Shown one piece after another: positions 35,945 through 45,721 of a DNA stretch of 64,000 nucleotides. The stretch covers positions 310,001-374,000 of the forward strand of contig CATNEN010000013.1 in the NCBI GenBank assembly GCA_950097015.1. The letters run 5' to 3'. The notes under the pieces were generated by a model. The model did not search any database. It saw only the letters and a list, made by a program, of their open reading frames with translations, and was not told where the DNA came from. Numbering within the stretch: position 1 is the stretch's first letter; the number at the start of each line of letters is the position of its first letter. The DNA is from Macrostomum hystrix. Taxonomy: Eukaryota; Platyhelminthes; Macrostomidae. The position numbers were made by a program, and so were the translations under genes.

Positions 35945-38485
35945 ATGTGGCGTTGCTATAGCAACAAACTCGATGCTCCGGCTGGTTCTAGCTTGCCGGC
36001 CAGGCGCGAAAACCTTCGCATTGTTGCCAAGGAGAGCCTGATGTGGCACCCTGGCCACATACACAAAGGCCGTCAACGCATCAACCAGAAGCTAGCCACC
36101 GTTGATGCATTCGTTGAAGTTCACGACGCTCGGATCCCTGTCACTGGCCGGGCTCGCCTATTCGAGGATAGCAAAGCGGCCAGGCCGCACGCGCTGGTGC
36201 TGAACAAGGCCGACCTGGTGGCGCCTAGCGCTCGCGCCGCCTGGCTGCGGCACATGGAGGAGCGCGAAGGTCCCGGCTGCCGGGTGTTTCACTGCAGTCT
36301 GCGCGACTCTGCTAACCAGGTTCGCTGGGGCAGTGAGTAGTGTCTCACACCAAGGTCCCTGAGTTTGAATCCGCAGCTAAGCAACATTCATTTTGTGCAA
36401 TTTACGCCCTTGAGGGCCAACACCCAAAGCACAGTGAGAGTGTACACCGTCTGACTGACGATGAGAAAGTCAGGACACTCAACACTCAATTACCCCAGCT
36501 GATGCTGGTACCCATTTAACAGCTTGATGAATTGAAGCAATGCAGAGTTGATTGTGTTGCTAAAGGATACAAATTGTTACAGTGTAGTCGGGCATTGTGG
36601 TCCGACGCTCTAACCACACGGCTACAATATATATTGATTTCCGTGACTCCCTCTACCACTGCCGAATTCTCAGAGCCGCATCCTCACCAGCCTAATGTCC
36701 AGCGTGCTCCAGATGGCGGCTGATTTTCGGCCGGATAAGCGCGAATTCAGCATCATGATTGCCGGCGTGCCAAATGTTGGCAAGAGTTCAATAATTAACG
36801 CCCTGAGAGCTTTTCACTCTGGCAAGTCTTCTGCAACCAGGGTTGGCAAGCTGGCTGGTGTCACACGGGTTGTTGGCGAGCGAATACTGGTGAGTGTCTC
36901 TGGCTGTAACTGCTCTTGTTGCCGCTGTGACTCACTATTCAGGGACCTAAGTTCTAGACTCTCACAGACCTTCAGGTTTGACTCTACCCTTCCAGACTTT
37001 CACTTGGTTTGCCTTATGCCCTTCAGAATCTTCAGGTCGTCAGGTCTCTGTCTTTGAGAATCTTAATATGTTTTAGTCTTTATCCATTAGAATCCTAAGG
37101 TCTGGTTCTAACCTTCAGGTCTTCATGTGGTTTTGTCTCTACCCTTTAGTGTCCTATTCTCTAACCTTCCTGACCTTCAGGTGGTTTGGTTTTAACCATC
37201 AGAATCTTCAGGCGGTTTGGTGTCTATCCTTCAGAATCTTCAGGTGGTTTAGTCTCTATCGTTCAAAATGTTCAGGTGGTTTGGTCTCTATCCTTCAGAA
37301 TCTTCAGGTGGTTTTGTCTCTATCCGTCAGTATCTTCAGGTGGTTTGGTCTCTATCCTTCAGAATCTTCAGGTGGTTTGGTCTCTATCCTTCAGAATCTT
37401 CAGGTGGTTTGGTCTCTATCCTTCAGAATCTTCAGGTGGTTTGGTCTCTATCCTTCAGAATCTTCAGCGTTGATGTCTATCCTTCAGAATCTTCAGGTGG
37501 TTTGGTCTCTATCCTTCAAAATGTTCAGGTGGTTTGATCTCTATCCGTCAGAACCTTCAGGTTTGACTTCAGAACCTTCCTTATCAATTTAACCCCTCCC
37601 TCAGGTGTGCCAGGATCCGCCAGTGTACGTGCTTGACTCGCCAGGAATTCTAGATCCCGAATTCAAAGACGACATTGCCAACATGCTGAAACTGGGCGCC
37701 TGCGGCTGCGTAGATCTGAGCAGTCTGGACACCCAGGTCATTGCCGACTACGTGCTGCACTGCTGCAATGCCCGCGGAGAGAATGCCTACGTAAAACTTT
37801 ACGACCTGACTGGCCCCGTTCATGATATTCAAGAACTGCTTGCGGGTAATAAGTCTCATTGTGTGTGAAACGCATAGTTAAACGGAGTTAAACGCATAAA
37901 ACTACGTTGAGGAGATGATACTACCCTAGTGCGTTTAGTGCGTACAGATACCGTACGCAGGCACCCACTCACACAGGTGTGTGCATCGCACTGACTTTCT
38001 CATTGTCAGGCAGTGTACACTCTCACTGTGCTTTGGAGGTTGGCACTCAATGGCGTAAATTGCACGACAAGCCCCCAAGTAAATGTGGACTCACCGCGGA
38101 ATCGAGCTCAGGGACCTTGGTGCTAGAGGCAAACTAGTTAAATTGCTTTGTCACCCTGTACGTTTTATCTTAGATTCTTAACTCACTGAACAAAATGTAT
38201 GGACCAGATACAAGAAAGTCTTTGTTCTAAAACACTATAAAAAACCTCCCATCCGCAGCAATCTGCCGCAAGCATCGCCTGGTGCAGGCGCACCGGAACC
38301 TGCTCACCGGCCAGCTGGTGCACGGCCCCAACCTCACCGCAGGCGCCTTGACCCTGCTGCGTCACTTCAATCAGGGCCTGCTGGGCCGCATCGTGCTCGA
38401 CCGGCTGCCAGACGAGTCGCCGGATCCGCCACTGCCTTTCGTCTATTCCAAGGCTGCCAGAGACGGCGCTTCGGCGCGAAGATGA
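35945..38485 (+). CDS. MTG1, mitochondrial ribosome-associated GTPase
   Basis: Four exons, 35945-36319, 36674-36889, 37605-37845 and 38259-38485, give 352 residues (human MTG1 is 334). The GTPase motifs are circularly permuted, as in the YlqF/MTG1 family. G4 NKAD is at 87-90, G1 GVPNVGKS at 156-163 and G3 DSPG at 208-211, preceded by HPGHIHKG and EVHDARIP. The family acts in late assembly of the mitochondrial large ribosomal subunit on the inner membrane. The N terminus (MWRCYSNK) is basic, compatible with mitochondrial targeting. The phases are 0, 0 and 1 and every junction is GT-AG. Intron 2 holds a 32-bp array, and introns 1 and 3 hold SINE remnants. DNAJB12/14 follows on the same strand. 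Confidence 0.92.
36333..36650. mobile_element. composite SINE remnant in MTG1 intron 1
   Basis: 36333-36465 matches the family B body on the plus strand (CACCAAGGTCCCTGAGTT, TTTACGCCCTTGAGGGCC). 36466-36650 matches family A on the minus strand (CAATTACCCCAGCTGATGC, ACCCATTTAACAGC). The two are joined head to tail in opposite senses. Confidence 0.75.
36990..37590 (+). repeat. 32-bp array in MTG1 intron 2
   Basis: The unit is AGGTGGTTTGGTCTCTATCC then TTCAGAATCTTC. There are about 12 good copies at 37180-37560 and degenerate ones from 36990. Each unit has a TTCAG|GTGG junction, a pyrimidine-rich acceptor immediately followed by a GT. The true acceptor at 37604 (CCCTCCCTCAG|GTG) looks like a diverged unit. 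Confidence 0.93.
37955..38162 (-). mobile_element. SINE family B fragment in MTG1 intron 3
   Basis: On the minus strand this matches the family B body and head (GGTGACAAAGCAATTTAAC..., and GCACGCTC-like segments) without a clear tail. Partial copy. Confidence 0.75.
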
Positions 38486-38639
38486 GCTTCTCACTTCTGC
38501 TAGGAGAGAAATCTGGCAGCGCTGATTGATGCTTTGACTTTTGCATTTCGCCTTTCTTCTCTTCTTCGCAAAATTTTACTGCAAAACTAGTCGAAGTTCT
38601 CGCTTTCTAGTTTTCGACGGGTCACGCGGAGCAGTTTGC

Positions 38640-39400
38640 TTATGAAAACGACCAGTTGCCACTCAAAACTACCATTTCCTATTCAAAACTGCCACTTGCC
38701 ACTCAAAAATACAATTTCCTATTCAAAACTACCAGTCACCTTCCCAAAACTACCAGTTCCCACTAATAACTACCTGTTGCTACTCAAAACTACCAGTTCC
38801 CACTCAAAACTACCAGTTCCCACTCAAAACTACCAGTTCCCACTCAAAACTACCATTCCTATTCAAAACTGCCACTTCCCACTCAAAAATACAATTTCCT
38901 ATTCAAAACTACCAGTCACCTTCCCAAAAATGCCAGTTCCCACTCAAAACTACCAGTTCCCACTCAAAACTACCAGTTCCCACTCAAAACTACCAGTTCC
39001 CACCCAAAACTACCAGTCACCTTCCCAAGACTACCAGTTCCTACTTAAAACTACCCGTTCCCACTCAAAAATGCCAGTTCCCACTCAAAACTACCAGTTC
39101 CCACCCAAAACTACCAGTCACCTTCCCAAGACTACCAGTTCCTACTTAAAACTACCCGTTCCCACTCAAAACTACCAGTTCCCACTCAAAACTACCAGTT
39201 CCCACTCAAAACTACCAGTTCCCACTCAAAACTACCAGTTCCTACTCAAAACTACCAGTTCCCACTCAAAAATACCAGTTCCCACTCAAAACTACCAGTT
39301 CCCACTCAAAACTACCAGATTCGTACTCAAAACTACCAGTTCCCACTCAAAACTACCAGATTCGTACTCAAAACTACCATATTCGTACTCTAATCCATCC
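38640..39400. repeat. 20-bp array between MTG1 and DNAJB12/14
   Basis: The unit is CACTCAAAACTACCAGTTCC, about 38 copies, with CACC-TTCCCAA and TTCCTATT variants forming small higher-order blocks. It starts 155 bp after the MTG1 stop, so it may sit in the 3' UTR. The plus strand is open for 265 codons through it, an artefact of a stop-free unit. Confidence 0.95.
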
Positions 39401-39757
39401 TTTCCTTCTAAAGGCTGCCAGTTTCTAAATTAAAAAAGCTTTGTTTCGTTTCCTTGGTAATTTTTTTCGTATATTTTGTCTCTCTTGAATTTGTTAGCTT
39501 TCAATATCATGCGTATTGTTGAGAAAAAATAAACTAGAATTGATTTGACTGTATTTTGTTAATTATTTGATTTCATTTTGTGATAAAGTCCTTCTTGTGA
39601 CTTAACCAAACCTAGAGTCTTGTCAGATATAAGATAACAGCAATAGGTATTATGTGATTGCTGAATTGCAGAAGTAACAGCCAGCAGAGCATCGGTTCAA
39701 AAAAATTAGCCTATCAGTGCGATTCGCCAAGCATCACGCGGTGTTATTGGGCAATAA
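39401..39757 (+). other. 5' flank of the DNAJB12/14 gene
   Basis: Non-coding. AATAAA at about 39527 could be a polyadenylation signal for MTG1 or its repeat-bearing 3' UTR. Confidence 0.4.
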
Positions 39758-42700
39758 ATGGGCGACTGCAGCGCCAACCGCGAGGAGAGCCTCCGCTGTT
39801 TGGGCTTCGCCAAGGCCGCTCTGTCAGCTGGCGATGTTGACAAAGCCGAGCGGCTCTTGCGCAAAGCCTGTCGTTTGGACGCTGCCAACGGCTGCCCGGA
39901 GGCGCAGCGCCTGCTAGACGAGATCGCTGTGGGCGGGCATCGCGGACCTGGCGGCGAGAATGCTGGCGCTGAAGCACGGAGGCGTCGAACCAGCAGCGGC
40001 GCCAGCGCGGGAGGTCATGCTGAGAAACAGTTCACAGATGAGCAGGCCAGCGGCGTGACTCGAATTCGTCAGGTGGGAACTTTAAAAATCTCGACAAAAT
40101 TCTTAACGGCTTTCAAAAATATGCAAACTGGTAGGTTGAGCAGTCACCCTCCCAGATCTTCAGGTTGAGCAGTCACCTTCGCAGATCCTCAGGTTGAGCA
40201 GCCATCCTCCCAGATCCTCAGGTTGAGCAGCCATCCTCCCAGATCCTCAGGTTGAGCAGCCATCCTCCAAGATCCTCAGGTTGAGCAGTCATCCTCCAAG
40301 ATCCTCAGGTTGAGCAGCCATCCTCCCAGATCCTCAGGTTGAGCAGCCATCCTCCAAGATCCTCAGGTTGAGTAGTCATCCTCCCAGACCCTCAGGTTGA
40401 GCTGAGTGAACAAATCGTGTTACTAAATGCTCTGAATTTTACAGGCCAAAGACTATTACGAGATCCTAGGCGTTGCCAAGGACGCCACAGATGACGATCT
40501 GAAGCGGTCGTATCGCAAGCTGGCGCTGAAGTTTCACCCGGACAAAAACAAGGCACCTGGGGCGCAGGAGGCCTTCAAGGCTATCGGCAATGCTTATAGC
40601 GTCCTTGCCGACCCCGCCAAGCGCAAGAGATATGACATGTACGGCTCCGAGGAGGAGCAGGCCGCTCGTCGTCATGGCAACGGCAGCGGCGCCGGATATT
40701 ATTACGAAGATTATTCGCGCGGCTTCGAGGCCGACGTGTCGCCTGAGGAAATCTTCAACATGTTCTTCGGTGGCGGCTTCCCAAGCTACGATTTGCGGCG
40801 CGGCCGTGGACGCAGGCATCACCAGCACGATGGCGGCGCTCGCGCTGCCGAAACAGCCGGTCGCAATGTCTACTCTATGCTGCTGCAGTTCGCCCCAATC
40901 TTCCTGCTCATGCTCATGTCTCTGCTATCAGGTTTCATGCAGCGCGACCCTTGGTACAACTTGGCAGCTAGCAAGTGAGCTTCAGTAGAGTAGCAGCTCA
41001 TTTCGAGTCCTTTTTTTCTTTTTATTCCATTCCCATGTCATTCTAATCCCAAATTCCACATTAGATCTTATTATCCCAATCCCATTCTCATTCTAATCCC
41101 AAATTCCACGGTAGATCATATTATCCCATTCCCATTCTCATCCCAAATCCCACGGTAGATCATATTATCCCATTCCCATTCTCATCCCAAATCCCACGGT
41201 AGATCATATTATCCCATTCATATTCTCATCCCAAATCCCACAGTAGATAATATTATCCCATTCATATTCTCATCCCAAATCCCAGAGTAGATCTTATTAT
41301 CCCATTCCCATTTTCATCCCAAATCCCAGAGTAGATCTTATTATCCCATTCCCATTCTCATCCCAAATCCCACAGTAGATCTTATTATCCCATTCCCATT
41401 CTCATCCCAAATCCCACAGTAGATCATATTATATTATTCTCATTCTCATCCTAAATTTTACAGTAAGATCTTATTATCCCATTCTTATCGTCACCAAAAG
41501 CCCCTAAATTCGAGTCTTTGAACGATGAGTAAACCCGCAATTGCTATTGGCAGCATCTACTCGGACAGCAGGCACACGCGTCAGTCGAATGTGCCCTACT
41601 ATGTCAAGCCCAACTTTCATTCTGAGTTCACCGGCAGTCTGGCCCAATTAGAGGCCGAAATAGAGGACGAATTCTTTCACAACCTGCGGGTCAAATGCTA
41701 TCGGGAGCGCAGCTACAGTGAGTGCCCAGTCTTTTGCTTTAAAAGTTACTTACTAGTGTCACTAGTTACTCAGTAGTGTTACTAGTTACTCAGTAGTGTT
41801 ACTAGTTACTCAGTAGTGTCACTAGTTACTCAGCAGTGTCACTAGTTACTCAGCAGTGTCACTAGTTACTCAGCAGTGTCACTAGTTACTCAGCAGTGTC
41901 ACTAGTTACTCAGCAGTGTCACTAGTTACTCAGTAGTGTCACTAGTTACTCAGTAGTGTTACTAGTTACTCAGCAGTGTCACTAGTTACTCAGCAGTGTC
42001 ACTAGTTACTCAGCAGTGTCACTAGTTACTCAGCAGTGTCACTAGTTACTCAGCAGTGTCACTGGTTACTCAGTAGTGTCACTAGTTACTCAGTAGTGTC
42101 ACTAGTTACTCAGTAGTGTCACTAGTTACTCAGTAGTGTCACTAGTTACTCAGCAGTGTCACTAGTTACTCATGATTTTCACTTGTTACTCAGCAGTGTC
42201 ACTAGTTACTCAGCAGTGTCACTGGTTACTCAGTAGTGTCACTAGTTACTCAGTAGTGTCACTAGTTACTCAGTAGTGTCACTAGTTACTCAGTAGTGTC
42301 ACTAGTTACTCAGCAGTGTCACTTATTACTCAGCAGTGTCACTAGTTACTCAGCAGTGTCACTAGTTACTCATGATTTTCACTTGTTACTCAGCAGTGTC
42401 ACTAGTTACTCAGCAGTGTCACTGGTTACTCAGTAGTGTCACTAGTTACTCAGTAGTGTCACTAGTTACTCAGTAGTGTCACTAGTTACTCAGCAGTGTC
42501 ACTAGTTACTCATGATTGTCACTTGTTACTCAGCAGTGTCACTAGTTACTCAGCAGTGTCACTAGTTACTCAGCAGTGTCACTAGTTACTCAGCAGTGTC
42601 ACTAGTTACTCAGCAGTGTCACTAGTTACTCATGATTGTCACTTGTTACTCAGCAGTGTCACTAGTTACTCAGCAGTGTCACTAGTTACTCATGATTGTC

Positions 42701-42957
42701 ACTTGTTACTCAGCAGTGTCACTAGTTACTCAGCAGTGTCACTAGTTACTCAGCAGTGTCACTAGTTACTCATGATTGTCACTTGTTACTCAGCAGTGTC
42801 ACTAGTTACTCAGCAGTGTCACTAGTTTCCTTCCCTCATCATTGCAGAGGAGTCCATGCAGTTCCGGGCCAGGTACTATCAGGACTCGCAGGCCTACAAG
42901 ATTGCTTCAAAGCTGACTACCCCGCATTGCGATATGCTACAAAAATACGGCGGATAG
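39758..42957 (+). CDS. DnaJ homolog of the DNAJB12/DNAJB14 type (ER-membrane J-protein)
   Basis: Four exons, 39758-40072, 40445-40974, 41530-41717 and 42848-42957, give about 380 residues (human DNAJB14 is 379). The start [14 protein letters not shown] with an alternating-charge helix resembles family N termini. The J-domain begins at residue 106 ([10 protein letters not shown]) with HPD at 136-138. Then come a family-typical [15 protein letters not shown] segment at about 204-218, one transmembrane helix at about 249-269 ([15 protein letters not shown]), and the C-terminal DUF1977 region with VPYYV, YTG-like FTGS and a RARYY segment. The protein sits in the ER membrane with the J-domain cytosolic and recruits Hsp70 for ER-associated degradation. 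Exon 3 uses a weak acceptor (GATGAG|T), chosen because it is the only one that preserves the frame. Each of the three introns carries its own minisatellite. Confidence 0.93.
40133..40403 (+). repeat. 29-bp array in DNAJB12/14 intron 1
   Basis: The unit is GTTGAGCAGCCATCCTCCC then AGATCCTCAG, about 9-10 copies. The same unit forms the much larger array at 43770-44856. Every junction reads TCCTCAG|GTTGAG, a back-to-back acceptor and donor. Confidence 0.95.
41030..41490 (+). repeat. 44-bp array in DNAJB12/14 intron 2
   Basis: The unit is built of GTAGATCATATTATCCCATT, CCCATTCTCATCCCAAATCC and CACG/CACA, about 10 copies. Most copies contain CCCACAGT, a pyrimidine-AG acceptor-like string. Confidence 0.93.
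41748..42830 (+). repeat. 20-bp array in DNAJB12/14 intron 3
   Basis: The unit is ACTAGTTACTCAGCAGTGTC, about 54 copies in strict 20-bp register. Variants are CAGTAG, CATGATT and ACTTGTT. It fills nearly the whole intron, from 30 nt after the donor to the polypyrimidine tract before the acceptor at 42847. Confidence 0.97.
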
Positions 42958-43769
42958 CCCAGCTAGGCATCCCAGACCCGCCAAACCCGCTGTCTAATCG
43001 CTTCTCTTATTTGAATAAGTCTCTTAAATATACGCTCGCAAATCATAGTATGTACTGTAGGCGCTTTAACTATTGTGTTTTATTTGGTTCTTCAACGCTG
43101 TACTTTTTCCCACACACACACACTGTGATCCGCTCGGTTAGCCGGTATCGAAGGTGTAAAAGGCCAAGCAATGTGACTAGCCGTACGTATGTTTACGTAT
43201 TTGAAAACTGCACATTGTATCTATAATAGCTATTAACAGTAGATAGACCACGCTATCTCTCCCCTGGGGAGAGACCACGGGGGGATATTTCAAATACCCA
43301 CTGCCAACTTCACCCCAGCTCCCAAACCGAATGACCGATTTTCTTTAAAGTCCAATGGATCGAGATTTTCCGCATTTCCGAGATTTCTACTGTTAAACCA
43401 CGTACATTGCACTAATAAGCAGTTTCGTTGTATTTGAGCTATAAAGATACATATTAATAAATAATTTCTGAGTATTGATGAGTTCTTTTCTTCTTGTCCC
43501 TCAGTTTCACCCGCCTGTAGGCTGCTAGAAAAATGCATGCACTCTTCATGCCTTAGGAGTGTCTTGTTTATTGATTATCTTTCTATTCTGTATTTGACAC
43601 CATTTTTTGTTCCATTATTTTGCTATTCGTAAGTCGCCAGTAACTTTATCTAGTCTGGGCTTCTCAAATTCAACCACGTTTTGCTGTGAATTTTAATGAG
43701 TGCAATGCAGTCACACGAATATTGGTTATTCACAGGTTTCAATTGTCTAGCCGACTGCCACTCAGAAAC
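42958..43769. other. 3' flank of the DNAJB12/14 gene
   Basis: Non-coding and AT-rich, with a short (CA)n at about 43112-43122. No further gene seen. Confidence 0.5.
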
Positions 43770-44856
43770 CTTCCCAGGTTGAGCAGACACTCTCCCAGAT
43801 CCTCAGGTTGAGCAGCAACACTCCCAGATCCTCAGGTTGAGCAGTCACCCTCCCAGATCTTCAAGTTGAGCAGTCACCTTCCCAGATCTTCAGGTTGAGC
43901 AGTCACCTTCCCAGATCCTCAGGTTGAGCAGCCATCCTCCCAGATCCTCAGGTTGAGCAGCCACCCTCCCAGATCCTCAGGTTGAGCAGTCACCCTCCCA
44001 GATCCTCAGGGTTTAGCAGCCATCCTTCCAGATCCTCAGGTTGAGCAGTCACCCTCCCAGATCCTCAGGGTTTAGCAGCCATCCTTCGAGATCCTCTGGT
44101 TGAGCAGTCACCCTTCCAGATCCTCAGGGTTTAGCAGTCATCCTTCCAGATCCTCAGGTTGAGCAGTCACCCTCCCAGATCCTCAGGGTTTAGCAGTCAT
44201 CCTTCCAGATCCTCTGGTTGAGCAGTCACCCTCCCAGATCCTCAGGGTTTAGCAGTCATCTTTCCAGATCCTCTGGTTGAGCAGTCACCCTCCCAGATCC
44301 TCAGGGTTGAGCAGCCATCCTTCCAGATCCTCAGGGTTGAGCAGCCATCCTTCCAGATCCTCTGGTTGAGCAGTCATCCTTCCAAATCCTCTGGTTGAGC
44401 AGTCACCCTCCCAGATCCTCAGGGTTGAGCAGCCATCCTTCCACATCCTCTGGTTAAGCAGCCATCCTTCCAGATCCTCTGGTTGAGCAGTCATCCTTCC
44501 AGATCCTCTGGTTGAGCAGCCATCCTTCCAGATCCTCAGGGTTGAGCAGCCATCCTTCCAGATCCTCAGGGTTGAGCAGCCATCCTTCCAGATCCTCAGG
44601 GTTGAGCAGCCATCCTTCCAGATCCTCTGGTTGAGCAGCCATCCTCCCAGATCCTCAGGGTTGAGCAGCCATCCTTCCACATCCTCTGGTTAAGCAGCCA
44701 TCCTTCCAGATCCTCAGGGTTGAGCAGCCATCCTTCCAGATCCTCAGGGTTGAGCAGCCATCCTTCCAGATCCTCAGGGTTTAGCAGCCATCCTTCCAGA
44801 TCCTCTGGTTGAGCAGCCATCCTTCCAGATCCTCTGGTTGAGCTCTCACCTTCCCG
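43770..44856. repeat. 29-bp array (second locus), about 37 copies
   Basis: Same family as 40133-40403: GGTTGAGCAGCCATCCTTCC then AGATCCTC, with GGTTGAG, GGGTTGAG and GGGTTTAG variants alternating. The minus strand is open in two frames (up to 131 codons). It may lie in a 5' intron of the next gene or be intergenic. Confidence 0.95.
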
Positions 44857-45721
44857 GATCAACAGGTTCAGCTGCTTATTGTAGAATTATAATAATAGTT
44901 TGCAATATTTTTACTGTCGTTGCAGGACCTCTAAGCTAACTATCAAAATATTGTCTATTACTTTTTCTAAGCTGAACCTTAGTTATGTTGTGCTTCAGTG
45001 GTATACAAAAATCGTTATTATTACTCTAAATATAATTTTAGTTTTTTAGTGTTAACGTAAATTAGTTTACTTGCTTTCTAGGGAAAGATGTGGGTAATGT
45101 ACTATTCGCTGCATTGTTTTTTTAATACTCTACTACTTTTAGTAGACTAGCGTTCTGTATTTTAGCTAGCGGACGCTAAAATAGACGCTAAATAAAAGAT
45201 TTCTATTGCACAGTTTAATAAAACAAAACCATTCTGAACTGGACTCTTCTTTCATTAGCTGTGCGTGCAAATCTGTTTTCGACAGTTTTTTGTTAAAATG
45301 GTTTTTATTAAATTATTTACTGTGCTGTACTTTATGCTGCCTTCTTAGTGGATTTGAGGCATTTTATATAATACTATGCGATTCATGAGTCTACCCACTG
45401 GTTGCCATGGCGACAATGCCCGTGAGCATATTAGTGAGCTTGCGCGAACCTGGGTCTGTAGTACGCTTGGCGGGAGTGTACGAAGGTGTAGCACACCCTA
45501 AAGGTAAGACTTGTCTGCTCAAGCTGAGCTAGAGAGTACACCTGGCTGCTCTGAGTACATTCGGCTAACAGTACGGCAGTTTGAGCATTGAGTACACTTT
45601 CATTAGCCGAGCTCGCCCAGCGAAGCCATTTAAAGCCGCAGCAGCGTTTGTTCTGACGGACACGCGGCCTCCTCGGAGATTGCTGAGAGTTTTGAGCAGG
45701 AATTGAGCTCAGTTTGAGTCC
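44857..45721 (+). other. 5' region of the ARM-TIR-SAM gene
   Basis: AT-rich to about 45400, then GC-balanced with repeated GAGTACA segments (45530-45600), which could be promoter or 5' UTR. No coding exon recognised. Confidence 0.45.
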
